Part shown: positions 30,973 through 38,294 of the stretch, in pieces
Position numbering within the stretch: the first letter of the stretch is position 1
How the letters are laid out: every line of letters begins with the position of its first letter
Assembly: GCF_004135405.1 (NCBI RefSeq)
Contig: NZ_CP035491.1
Coordinates: 744,001-808,000, forward strand
Reading direction: 5' to 3'
Source of the DNA: Agromyces protaetiae
GTDB lineage: Bacteria; Actinomycetota; Actinomycetes; Actinomycetales; Microbacteriaceae
DNA length: 64,000 nt
The notes under the pieces: generated by a model
Seen by the model: only the letters and a program-made list of their open reading frames with translations
What the model was told of the DNA's origin: nothing
Database searches by the model: none
Program-made: the position numbers and the translations under genes

Positions 30973-31339
30973 GGGCGTCGCGTCGCGTCTGCTCGCCGCG
31001 CTCCGCGCCGCCGACGACGTCGCGTACGCGGCACTCGTGAGCGCGTCGGTGCGCATGGTCGTCGACTCGGGCGACGCCGCGGGCGGCGTCGCCGCGGGGC
31101 GCGCGCAGACGGCGCACGTCTTCGCGGCGCTGCTTTCGAGACATCCGGATGCCTCGCTCGACACCGCCGAGGCGAACGGTGCGCCCGCACTCGTCTTGCG
31201 CCGACCCGATCGCGAAGCGGTCGCCGTCGTCGGCCTCGACGTCGACCAGGCGGGATCGATCACCGCGATGTGGGTGCAGACCGCACCCGACAAACTCGCA
31301 CGCTGGAACCGTCACAGAACGCCCGGCCCCTCGGTCTGA
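30962..31339 (+). CDS. Stand-alone SnoaL/NTF2-like protein coupled to sigma factor
   Basis: This 125-residue protein looks like a free copy of the regulatory domain of the ECF41 factors: RLLAALRAADDVAYAALVSA, SVRMVVDSGDAAGG in the place of SYSDGGG, APALVLRRPDREAVAVVGLD, and an end WVQTAPDKLARW that corresponds to the MMNPxKL motif of the sigma factors. The DGGG-like motif is degenerate. Its GTG lies inside the sigma gene (11-base overlap), and the ECF41-type promoter of the next gene (31310-31336) lies in its last codons. It may titrate or modulate the sigma factor, or bind the inducing compound; this is inference. Confidence 0.68.
   Translation: MSREGVASRLLAALRAADDVAYAALVSASVRMVVDSGDAAGGVAAGRAQTAHVFAALLSRHPDASLDTAEANGAPALVLRRPDREAVAVVGLDVDQAGSITAMWVQTAPDKLARWNRHRTPGPSV
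31310..31336 (+). promoter_or_regulatory. ECF41-type promoter before NAD(P)-binding protein gene
   Basis: CGTCACA (31310-31316), 16 bases, GGTC (31333-31336), 50 bases before the ATG at 31386, inside the end of the preceding gene. Confidence 0.62.
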
Positions 31340-31385
31340 GCTTGCAGGACGCGGACGGGCCGCGCCCGCAGACGGAAGGCACATC

Positions 31386-32204
31386 ATGAAGATCGTCGTC
31401 ATCGGAGGCACGGGCCTCATCGGGTCGGGCGTCGTCGCGCACCTCGTCGAGCACGGCCACGAGGCGGTCGCGGCGTCGCCGAACTCGGGCGTCAACACGA
31501 TCACGGGCGAAGGGATCGCCGAGGCGCTCGCGGGCGCCGACGTCGTCGTGGATGTCTCGAACTCGCCGTCGTTCGCCGACGACGATGTGCTGGCCTTCTT
31601 CACGACCTCGACCTCGAACCTGCTCGCCGCCGAGCGGGAGGCCGGCGTCGCGCACCACGTCGCACTCTCGATCGTCGGCACCGACCGCCTGCCCGACAGC
31701 GGATACCTGCGTGCGAAGGTCGCCCAGGAGCGGCTCATCGAAGACGGCGGCGTGCCGTACACGATCGTGCGCGCCACCCAGTTCTTCGAGTTCGCGGCGC
31801 GCATCGCCGACGAGGCGACCGTCGACGGCACAGCCCGTGTGTCGACCGGCATCATGCAGCCGATCGCCGCCGCCGAGGTCTCGGCGGCCGCCGCACGCGT
31901 CGCCGAAGAGCCCGCCGTCGGCGGGATCGTCGAGATCGGCGGCCCCGAGCGCATCCCCATGGACGAGTTCGTGCGCCGCATCCTCGCCGCGCGCGGCGAC
32001 GCACGCCCGGTCGTCTCCGACGCCGACGCGCCGTACTTCGGCACGGTGCTGACAGGCGACGAGCTGAGCCCCGGTGCTGGCGCGCGGCTTTCGGCGCTCA
32101 CGTTCGACGAGTGGCTCGCGAGCCCGGCCGCGACGCCGCCGGCTGCTGCTCCGGCTCCGGCTCCGGCTCCGGCTGCGGCTGCGGCTGCGGCTCCGGCGAA
32201 GTAG
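31386..32204 (+). CDS. NAD(P)-binding NmrA/epimerase-like protein with Ala/Pro tail
   Basis: The 272-residue protein is an atypical SDR: KIVVIGGTGLIGSGVVAHLV binds the cofactor, HHVALSIVGTDRLPDSGYLR and KVAQERLIEDGGVPYTIVRA follow, and TQFFEFAARIADEA is a family signature. The classical YxxxK pair is replaced by GYLRAKVAQE (Tyr, Lys four residues later), so catalysis is possible. ECF41 sigma factors are commonly next to carboxymuconolactone decarboxylases, oxidoreductases or epimerases of this kind. The last 28 residues are an Ala/Pro repeat from a simple-sequence DNA tract. A second copy follows directly. Confidence 0.83.
   Translation: MKIVVIGGTGLIGSGVVAHLVEHGHEAVAASPNSGVNTITGEGIAEALAGADVVVDVSNSPSFADDDVLAFFTTSTSNLLAAEREAGVAHHVALSIVGTDRLPDSGYLRAKVAQERLIEDGGVPYTIVRATQFFEFAARIADEATVDGTARVSTGIMQPIAAAEVSAAAARVAEEPAVGGIVEIGGPERIPMDEFVRRILAARGDARPVVSDADAPYFGTVLTGDELSPGAGARLSALTFDEWLASPAATPPAAAPAPAPAPAAAAAAAPAK
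32141..32198 (+). repeat. Simple-sequence hexamer tract encoding the Ala/Pro tail
   Basis: GGCTCC and GGCTGC units repeat with few changes over about 58 bases at the 3' end of the gene. The tract adds Ala and Pro only and is prone to length change. Confidence 0.85.
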
Positions 32205-32210
32205 CCGATC

Positions 32211-32978
32211 ATGCGCATCGTGGTCGTCGGCGGCACGGGCCTCATCGGCTCGAAGGTCGTCGAGCAGTTGCGGGCGACCCCGCACGAGGTCGTCGCCGCG
32301 TCGCGGGCGACGGGCGTCAACGCCTACACCGGCACGGGGCTCGCAGAGGCGCTCGACGGGGCATCCGTCCTGGTGGATGTCTCGAACTCCGACTATCTCG
32401 ACGAAGCCGGCTCGCTCGACTACTTCGACACCGAGACGCTCAACCTCTTGACCTACGGCGCCGCCGCGGGTGTGCGACACCACGTCGCGCTGTCGATCGT
32501 CGGCACCGATCGGCTCGCGGCGGGCGGGGGCGGATACTTCCGCGGCAAGCAACTGCAGGAGCAGCTCATTCGCCGGTCGGGCCGGGCGTTCAGCATCGTG
32601 CACTCGACGCAGTTCTTCGAGTTCATCCCCCGCATCGCCGATGCGGCGCTCGATGGGCAGCACACGAAGGTCGTGCAGACGCTCATGCAGCCCATCGCGG
32701 GCGACGACACGGCGGCGGCCGTCGTCGAGGCGGCGCTCGGCTCGCCGACCGGGGGCACCGTCGAGGTCGCCGGCCCCGAGCGGGCGCCGCTCGCGGACTT
32801 CGTGCAGCGCTGGTTCGGCCGCGGCGACCACGTGCGCCCCGTCGAGGTCGACCCGCTCGCCCGCTACTTCGGCAGTCGGCTGCGCGACGGCGACCTGCTG
32901 CCCGGACCCGATGCCCGGCTTTCGACCCTCACCTACCGCGACTGGCTCGAACGCGAGACCGCCTCGCATCCCGTGTGA
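32211..32978 (+). CDS. NAD(P)-binding NmrA/epimerase-like protein (second copy)
   Basis: The 255-residue protein is a paralogue of the preceding gene: MRIVVVGGTGLIGSKVVEQL, HHVALSIVGTDRLAAGGGGY, FRGKQLQEQLIRRSGRAFSI and STQFFEFIPRIADAALDG. It lacks the Ala/Pro tail. The gap to the upstream stop is six bases, so both are driven by the ECF41-type promoter at 31310-31336. It ends before a hairpin that also serves the convergent third paralogue. Substrate unknown. Confidence 0.84.
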   Translation: MRIVVVGGTGLIGSKVVEQLRATPHEVVAASRATGVNAYTGTGLAEALDGASVLVDVSNSDYLDEAGSLDYFDTETLNLLTYGAAAGVRHHVALSIVGTDRLAAGGGGYFRGKQLQEQLIRRSGRAFSIVHSTQFFEFIPRIADAALDGQHTKVVQTLMQPIAGDDTAAAVVEAALGSPTGGTVEVAGPERAPLADFVQRWFGRGDHVRPVEVDPLARYFGSRLRDGDLLPGPDARLSTLTYRDWLERETASHPV

Positions 32979-33004
32979 TCGGTGCAGGGCAGCGGCCCGC
33001 TGAT

Positions 33005-33045
33005 CACTGACGGAGCGTCGACCCCCGGGCGGCGCTCCGTCAGTG
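33005..33045. terminator. Bidirectional terminator overlapping a stop codon
   Basis: CACTGACGGAGCG (33005-33017) and its perfect complement CGCTCCGTCAGTG (33033-33045) form a 13-bp stem. The right arm contains the TGA of the convergent minus-strand gene (33040-33042). Confidence 0.82.
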
Positions 33046-33783
33046 CGCCGCGAGCCACTCGGCGAATCGGATCGCACCGTGCCGTGCCGCCGGCCCTGGG
33101 AGGAGTTCGTTCCCCGTCAGCAACGCCCCGAAGTAGCGGGCGCCGGGGTCCACGACGATCCGACGGGAATCGCCCGCGACCTCGAGCGCACGTCCGACGA
33201 AGTCGGGCAGGCGAAGGACCTCCGGTCCGCCGACTTCGATCGTGCCATCGAGCGGCCCGGCCTCGAGCGCTCGGAGCAGTTCGGCGGCGACATCGTCGGC
33301 GGCGATCGGCTGGTCGGGCACGTCGGGCAGTCGCACCTCGTCACCCCGAGTGGCCGAGGCGGCGATACCGGGCGCGAACTCGTAGAACTGGGTCGCGGCG
33401 ACGATCGTGAACGGCCGTCCCGACGCCCGCACGAGCTCCTCTTGAGCGACCTTCGCCTGCAGGAACCCCGCGCCTGGCATCCGTCTCGCAGCGACGACCG
33501 AGAGCGTGACATGGTGGGCGACGCCGGCCGCCGCACCGACCGCGAGCAATGTGCGGGTGCCGGCCGTGAAGAAGGCGAGCGCGTCCGCGGGAACCATCGA
33601 GGGCGATCGTGAGACGTCCACGACCGCGTCGGCTCCGGCGAGCGCGGAGTCGACCCCCGCACCGGTGACGATGTCGACTCCGGTGCGCCGTGACACCGCG
33701 GTCGCGTCGTGGCCGGCCGCTCGGGCGATTTGCACGAGTCGCGCTCCGATGCGGCCGGATCCGCCGATCACCGCAATGCGCAT
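33040..33783 (-). CDS. NAD(P)-binding NmrA/epimerase-like protein (third copy)
   Basis: The 247-residue protein shares MRIAVIGGSGRIGARLVQIA, VAHHVTLSVVAARRMPGAGF, LQAKVAQEELVRASGRPFTI and ATQFYEFAPGIAASA with the two genes on the other strand. It is thus a third member of the same family, transcribed convergently, and shows no ECF41-type promoter upstream. It appears monocistronic. The ATG at 33783 is the first residue of the Rossmann strand; the upstream in-frame extension is Arg/Ser-rich and not protein-like. Confidence 0.83.
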   Translation of the reverse strand: MRIAVIGGSGRIGARLVQIARAAGHDATAVSRRTGVDIVTGAGVDSALAGADAVVDVSRSPSMVPADALAFFTAGTRTLLAVGAAAGVAHHVTLSVVAARRMPGAGFLQAKVAQEELVRASGRPFTIVAATQFYEFAPGIAASATRGDEVRLPDVPDQPIAADDVAAELLRALEAGPLDGTIEVGGPEVLRLPDFVGRALEVAGDSRRIVVDPGARYFGALLTGNELLPGPAARHGAIRFAEWLAAH

Positions 33784-33913
33784 TTCCCGTCTCCCCTCCG
33801 ATCGTTCGGCCGAGCGCGATCCCGACCGGGGCGACCGCCGCGCAGGCGACGAGCGCTCCGATTCCATTCAACCGCGCCGCCCGCCGAGGCCTCTCTCCTC
33901 GATCCGACCTCGC

Positions 33914-34873
33914 TCAGTCGGGCACGATGACGAGCCGCTTCCCGCGCAGGTCGGTGCGCGTCCAGGCCTCCTCGATCCGGCTCAGGGGCATGGTGACGAC
34001 GTCGATCACGAGCTCACCGCTCCGCACCCAGTCGACGATCTGCTGGTAGGCGGCGGCCATGCCCGTCGCGAGGTTGCGGGAGGCGCCGAAGATCTCGAGG
34101 CCCGAGGTGCGGAGCGCGTCCGCCGAGAGCTGGAGCGAAGCGCCCGCGGATTCGCCGATCTGCACGAGCCGGGTGGGCTTGGGCATCGCGAAGCTCTCGG
34201 GCGTGAGCGCGCGGACGAGCAGTTCGGTCGGTCTGCCCCAGAGGTAATCGACGACCACGTCGTAGCCGTCGCCGGCGTGCTCGCGGTAGGCCTCGATGAG
34301 GTCGGCATCGTCGACCGCCGTGTTGATGACGGCGTCGACGCCGAGGTCGGTCAGCTCGCGGAGGGCATCGTCGTCGCGCCCGGTGGCGACGATGCGTCCG
34401 GCGCCGAGGAGTCGGGCGACCTTGACGGCGAGGCGTCCGGCGACGCCCGTCGCCCCTTGGATCAGCACGGTCTCGCCCTCGACGAGCCCGCCGGCGGTAC
34501 GCATGCACATGGCGCTGATCGCCGACGACAAGGCCGCGGCGACGGGCGGTTCGATGCCCTCGGGGATCGGCGCCGCGTGCGTCGCGGGCACGGCGGCGTA
34601 CTGGGCGAGCGTTCCATACGGCGGGGTGACGCCGCCGAAGCCGACGAGCGTTCCGTCAGGCAGCCGGCCGATGCCGTCGAAGCACGGGATGGCGGGGAGC
34701 GCGGCCTGGAACGGCCCCGACGTGTAGTGGGTGCCGGCGACGATCGCCTTGTCGACGTTCTCGACGGCGACCGCCTCGACGGTCACGAGGACCTCGCCTT
34801 CCCCGACTTCGGGGTCGCGAAAGTCCTGGTAGCGCGGGATACCGCCCACGCGATCGACGACTGCGGCCTTCAT
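33914..34873 (-). CDS. Zinc-free medium-chain dehydrogenase, quinone-oxidoreductase-like
   Basis: The 319-residue protein has the MDR fold: MKAAVVDRVGGIPRYQDF, VTVEAVAVENVDKAIVAGTH, VLIQGATGVAGRLAVKVARL (NADPH site AxxGxxG type) and VVVDYLWGRPTELLVRAL. It lacks zinc-ligand cysteines, as in quinone oxidoreductases (QorA-like). It has an AGAAGGAG ribosome binding site and is divergent from a TetR gene, with two related palindromes between, so it is probably derepressed by a quinone or electrophile. Confidence 0.86.
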   Translation of the reverse strand: MKAAVVDRVGGIPRYQDFRDPEVGEGEVLVTVEAVAVENVDKAIVAGTHYTSGPFQAALPAIPCFDGIGRLPDGTLVGFGGVTPPYGTLAQYAAVPATHAAPIPEGIEPPVAAALSSAISAMCMRTAGGLVEGETVLIQGATGVAGRLAVKVARLLGAGRIVATGRDDDALRELTDLGVDAVINTAVDDADLIEAYREHAGDGYDVVVDYLWGRPTELLVRALTPESFAMPKPTRLVQIGESAGASLQLSADALRTSGLEIFGASRNLATGMAAAYQQIVDWVRSGELVIDVVTMPLSRIEEAWTRTDLRGKRLVIVPD

Positions 34874-34883
34874 GTCGACTCCT

Positions 34884-34928
34884 TCTCTAACGGTGTTAGA
34901 GAGATACCATACATCGAACAGTGTTCGA
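34884..34928. promoter_or_regulatory. Pair of TetR operators
   Basis: TCTCTAAC-GGT-GTTAGAGA (34884-34902) and TCGAAC-AGT-GTTCGA (34914-34928) share the form TCxAAC-N3-GTTxGA. They lie between the divergent oxidoreductase and tetR genes and cover the likely -10 regions. Confidence 0.75.
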
Positions 34929-34949
34929 GTGCACACGTGAGGAGCGACC

Positions 34950-35561
34950 GTGGCGTTGGATCGGCAGCAGATCGTCGACGAAGCGCTCCGCCTGCTCGAC
35001 GACGAGGGCCTCGACGCCCTCAGCCTCCGCACCCTCGCCAGCCGCCTGGGCGTGCGCGCGCCAACGCTCTACTGGCACGTCAAGAGCAAGGCCGAACTGC
35101 TCGACGCCCTCGCCGACGCGATCATGGACGAGGCGATCGGCGCGCTCCCCCAGGCGGCGTCCGCCGACGGCTGGGCCGGATGGCTCCTGGCCGCTCTCTC
35201 CGCGCTGCGCGCGGCCCTGCTCCGCCACCGCGACGGCGCGCGGGTCGTCTCGGGCGCGCGGCTCGCGTTACGCCGCGCCGACTTCTCGGAAGCTGCGATG
35301 TCGACACTCGTCGCCCACGGCGTCGAACTCCAGCGCGCGCGACTGACCGTGCTCGCCGGCGAGCGCTTCACGGTCGGCTACGTCCTCGAAGAGCAGGCGC
35401 CCGTCGACCCCGCGCAGCAGCCCCCCGACCTCGGCGAACTCCAGCGGCGCTTCCCGGTCATGACGCGGGCCATCGGCGAGTACTTCTCGACCGGCCGCGG
35501 CTCCGACGACCTCTACCGCGACATCGCCCGCCTCATCCTCGGCCAGGCCGCGCGCGGCTGA
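34950..35561 (+). CDS. TetR-class repressor (TetR_C type)
   Basis: The 203-residue protein starts with ALDRQQIVDEALRLLDDEGL and the helix-turn-helix LASRLGVRAPTLYWHVKSKA, the form found in tetracycline-repressor-like proteins, followed by a helical domain (VVSGARLALRRADFSEAAMS, TVGYVLEEQAPVDPAQQPPD) like TetR_C. The GTG has a GTGAGGAGC ribosome binding site. It should repress itself and the divergent quinone-oxidoreductase-like gene through the paired sites at 34884-34928. Confidence 0.87.
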   Translation: MALDRQQIVDEALRLLDDEGLDALSLRTLASRLGVRAPTLYWHVKSKAELLDALADAIMDEAIGALPQAASADGWAGWLLAALSALRAALLRHRDGARVVSGARLALRRADFSEAAMSTLVAHGVELQRARLTVLAGERFTVGYVLEEQAPVDPAQQPPDLGELQRRFPVMTRAIGEYFSTGRGSDDLYRDIARLILGQAARG

Positions 35562-35589
35562 CCGCGGCCGGGAGCGCGAGTCGGGTGAA

Positions 35590-35629
35590 CCGTGGGGCCG
35601 ACCGATCTCGGCTTCGGCCGACCCCACGG
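35590..35629. terminator. Hairpin between convergent genes
   Basis: CCGTGGGG (35590-35597) pairs with CCCCACGG (35622-35629); the enclosed bases can extend the stem imperfectly. It separates tetR from the fluC-type genes. Confidence 0.6.
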
Positions 35630-35632
35630 GGC

Positions 35633-36010
35633 TTAGAGGAACAGTCCGAGCGCGATCCCGCCGAAGGCGGCTGCGACGCACGCCACGAGCACGCCGAACC
35701 CGTTGAACAGCGCCGCGCGCCACCGTCCCTCTTGCGCGAGGCGCACGGTCTCGACGCTCGCCGTGCTGAAGGTCGTGTAGCCGCCGAGCAGCCCGACGCC
35801 GACGATCGTGACGAGCCCTGCGGCATCCCGCCCGCTCGCGAAGCCGACGAGCAGGCCGAGCGCGAACGAGCCCGTGAGGTTGATGATCGCCGTTCCGAGC
35901 GGGAACGCGATCCGCGATCGCGACTTCACGACGCCGTCGACGAAGAACCGCAAGGCCGCGCCGACTCCGCCCGCGAGGGGCGCGATGACGAGGGGCAGGA
36001 TGTCGCTCAT
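35633..36010 (-). CDS. crcB: FluC/CrcB fluoride channel subunit
   Basis: The 125-residue protein has four membrane helices and the family motifs GGVGAALRFFVDGVV, PLGTAIINLTGSFALGLL and the helix-break GLLGGYTTFSTASVETVRL. FluC dimers export fluoride as a dual-topology or heterodimeric channel. The ATG overlaps the stop of the adjacent second subunit gene (ATGA), the usual arrangement for heterodimeric pairs. Confidence 0.93.
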   Translation of the reverse strand: MSDILPLVIAPLAGGVGAALRFFVDGVVKSRSRIAFPLGTAIINLTGSFALGLLVGFASGRDAAGLVTIVGVGLLGGYTTFSTASVETVRLAQEGRWRAALFNGFGVLVACVAAAFGGIALGLFL

Positions 36011-36519
36011 GCGGCCTCCCCGTCGTCGAGGGCGGATGTCTCGGGCCCGGCGTGTGCGCCGGCTGCGGCCCGCTCCGGCGCCCGTCCCGCGCTCCGCGCG
36101 ACGAGCAGGATGCCGGCGATGCTCGCCGCGGCCCCGACGATCACCGTCCCGAGGGCGTACACGGCGGCCCACAGCCAGTCGTCGGCGCGGAGGAGCTGCG
36201 CGGTGTCGACGGCGAGCGTGCTGTACGTCGTGTATCCGCCGAGCACGCCCGTGCCGACGAACAGCCGCACGGCCCGCCGGCGCCCCTCGTCGGGGCCGCG
36301 CTGCGCGAGTGCTTCGAGCAGTGCACCGAGGATGAAGGCGCCCGTGACGTTGATGCCGAACACCGCGATCGGGAACACGCCGAGGTGCGGAATCACGAGG
36401 GTGAGCGCTTCGCGCACGCCCGCGCCGATGACGCCGCCGAGCGCGACGAGGCCGAGGAGCCGCCACTGGAGATGGGCCGGGCGGCTCGTGGCCGGGCGGC
36501 TCGAGATCGGCCCGCTCAC
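36007..36519 (-). CDS. crcB: FluC/CrcB fluoride channel subunit, second copy
   Basis: The 170-residue protein has LGLVALGGVIGAGVREALTL, FPIAVFGINVTGAFILGALL and GTGVLGGYTTYSTLAVDTAQ, four helices, and a C-terminal extension (ARSAGRAPERAAAGAHAGPE) not seen in the partner. The GTG start was chosen because it overlaps the Usp stop (GTGA) and precedes the first helix. It forms the other half of the FluC pair. No fluoride riboswitch was recognised upstream of the operon. Confidence 0.9.
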   Translation of the reverse strand: MSGPISSRPATSRPAHLQWRLLGLVALGGVIGAGVREALTLVIPHLGVFPIAVFGINVTGAFILGALLEALAQRGPDEGRRRAVRLFVGTGVLGGYTTYSTLAVDTAQLLRADDWLWAAVYALGTVIVGAAASIAGILLVARSAGRAPERAAAGAHAGPETSALDDGEAA

Positions 36520-37025
36520 GACTCGGTTTCCCAGGGCAGTGCGGCCTCGAACCCGACGGGCGCGAGCGGCACGATGAGGATCGGCCGATGCTGCCGATGC
36601 GCCAGGTGCGCGGCGACCGACCCGCCGAAGAACTCGTGCAATGTGCCGCGCAACCCGGGCTCGCGCGTGCCGACGACGATGAGCATCGCGTCGACGGTGT
36701 CGGCGAGTTGGGCGAGCGCGCGCGCAGGGTCGCCGGCGAGCGCACGCGTCTCCCAAGAGACATCCGTCGCTTTCAGCAGGTGGCCGAGGTGCGCTTCGAG
36801 CGCCGGATCGAAGGAAGCCTCGCCCGCGTCGGCCTGGTCGGGGTCGATGGGGATCGACCGCGTCGAGCCGTCGGTGTATTCCTCGACCGTGTACCGCGTG
36901 AGGTCGACGCTCGCACACACGAGATTGGCGCCGAGTCGAGCGGCGAGCGCGGCCGCATGCTGCACGACGGCATCGGGTTGGTGCGGCGCGATGCCGACGA
37001 CGATGGTGGGCGGGGTTTCGGGCAC
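36516..37025 (-). CDS. Universal stress protein in the fluC operon
   Basis: The 169-residue protein has a single UspA domain: TIVVGIAPHQPDAVVQHAAA, ANLVCASVDLTRYTVEEYTD and the C-terminal nucleotide-loop variant LIVVGTREPGLRGTLHEFFG, GGSVAAHLAHRQHRPILIVP. The G-2x-G-9x-G(S/T) ATP motif is approximately conserved. It is the first gene of a three-gene operon with both fluC-type genes, overlapping the next by four bases. A 9-bp inverted repeat with a 15-base spacer lies just upstream. Confidence 0.84.
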   Translation of the reverse strand: MPETPPTIVVGIAPHQPDAVVQHAAALAARLGANLVCASVDLTRYTVEEYTDGSTRSIPIDPDQADAGEASFDPALEAHLGHLLKATDVSWETRALAGDPARALAQLADTVDAMLIVVGTREPGLRGTLHEFFGGSVAAHLAHRQHRPILIVPLAPVGFEAALPWETES

Positions 37026-37031
37026 GCTTCT

Positions 37032-37064
37032 CCTATCTCGGGCATGACGAATTCACGAGATAGG
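37032..37064 (-). promoter_or_regulatory. Inverted repeat upstream of the usp-fluC operon
   Basis: CCTATCTCG (37032-37040) and CGAGATAGG (37056-37064) are perfect arms around 15 bases. They lie 7 bases before the ATG and could be an operator or an mRNA hairpin that hides the start. Confidence 0.55.
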
Positions 37065-37201
37065 GACTGTTGTCGATCGCGGTCTTCCGAGCGCTGTCGA
37101 GGTTTGGGTACGGCGAGCCCCACCGCCAGCACCGGAGTGCTGATGTCAGCATGCCAGATCGGCGTCGCCTTCGGAAACCCGTCGCCGGTCGGAGCGCTCC
37201 A

Positions 37202-38245
37202 TCACGGGACATCCCGTGGACCGACGAGACCGAACTCGACGAGACTCGTCGCCGAGTCGACGATCGTGTCCTGCCACGGGCGCGGATGCCATCCGAGCTC
37301 GCGCTGCGCCTTCGCACTCGTCGCGGTGCGGCGCTGACCGAGGAGGGGCACGAGGTCGCCGACCTCGGGCGAGAACCGGCCGACCATTCGCACGAGCCAA
37401 TCAGGAAGTGTCCGGGTCGGCACCTTTGCGGCGGCGCCGCCGAGGCGACTTCGAAGCACCTCCGCGATCTCCGACATCGACACGGGTCCGTCGCCCCAGG
37501 CGATGAAGCGCTCTCCGGCGGCATCGGGCGCTTCGAGGGTGCGGACGTGCAGGTCGGCGACATCGCGCACGTCGACGATGCCCATCCAGAGGTTCGGGAT
37601 GCCGGGCATGCCATCGAGCAAGCGCTTCACGAGACCGAGCGACGACGTCGCGTCGGCGCTGAGTGCGGGACCGAAGACGCCGGCCGGGTTGACGACGGCG
37701 AGCTCGAGGCCCCCGCCTTCTCGGTCGACGAAGTCCCACGCCTCGCGTTCGGCGAGCGCCTTCGACTTCACGTATGCGCTCATCGGACCGCCTCCGACGA
37801 CCGTCCAGTCGGTCTCGTCGAAGGGTTCCGCACGTTCGGGGTGACCGTAGTAGACGGCGCCGCAGCTCGAGGTCGCGACGACTCGGCGCACGCCGGCATC
37901 GCGTGCGGCGCGGAGCACTCGGAGGGTGCCGTCGACGGCCGGTCGGATCACGGCGTCTTCGTCGCGTGTGGCAGTGAGGGGGGATGCCACGTGCAGCACG
38001 CCGCTGCATCCGTCGAGCGCATCGCTCCAGCCGTGGTCGTGGAGGAGGTCGGCGATGACGAATTCGAGGCGGTCGTCGAGGACGTCGACGGATGTCCCGG
38101 CGCGGGCCACCGCAGCCCGCACGGCGTCTCGCTTCTCGAGCGTGCGCACGGTCGTGCGCACGCGGTATCCGCGGTCGAGAAGGGTCGCGATGCACCATCC
38201 GGCGATGTAACCGGTTCCCCCGGTGACGAGGACGAGGTCGGACAT
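37202..38245 (-). CDS. NAD-dependent epimerase/dehydratase, dihydroflavonol-reductase-like
   Basis: The 347-residue extended SDR has LVLVTGGTGYIAGWCIATLL, ADLLHDHGWSDALDGCSGVL, the catalytic Ser region VVATSSCGAVYYGHP, and YVKSK for the Tyr/Lys pair. It resembles the NAD-dependent aldehyde/ketone reductases related to dihydroflavonol 4-reductase. ATG 38245 was preferred over 38257 because AGAAG lies a few bases before it. A TetR palindrome lies between it and the divergent regulator. Confidence 0.87.
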   Translation of the reverse strand: MSDLVLVTGGTGYIAGWCIATLLDRGYRVRTTVRTLEKRDAVRAAVARAGTSVDVLDDRLEFVIADLLHDHGWSDALDGCSGVLHVASPLTATRDEDAVIRPAVDGTLRVLRAARDAGVRRVVATSSCGAVYYGHPERAEPFDETDWTVVGGGPMSAYVKSKALAEREAWDFVDREGGGLELAVVNPAGVFGPALSADATSSLGLVKRLLDGMPGIPNLWMGIVDVRDVADLHVRTLEAPDAAGERFIAWGDGPVSMSEIAEVLRSRLGGAAAKVPTRTLPDWLVRMVGRFSPEVGDLVPLLGQRRTATSAKAQRELGWHPRPWQDTIVDSATSLVEFGLVGPRDVP

Positions 38246-38257
38246 GTGCTTCTCCAT

Positions 38258-38279
38258 TCATTAGCCATGCGGCTAATGA
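38258..38279. promoter_or_regulatory. TetR operator, 9-4-9 palindrome
   Basis: TCATTAGCC (38258-38266), ATGC, GGCTAATGA (38271-38279) is perfect. It lies before both divergent genes and next to the -10 TAGCAT (38282-38287) of the tetR gene. Confidence 0.8.
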
Positions 38280-38294
38280 GATAGCATAGCGCGC

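Noticed and set aside
37026..37201. Fluoride riboswitch upstream of the usp-fluC operon
   Set aside because: The usual conserved core could not be recognised; only an inverted repeat is present.
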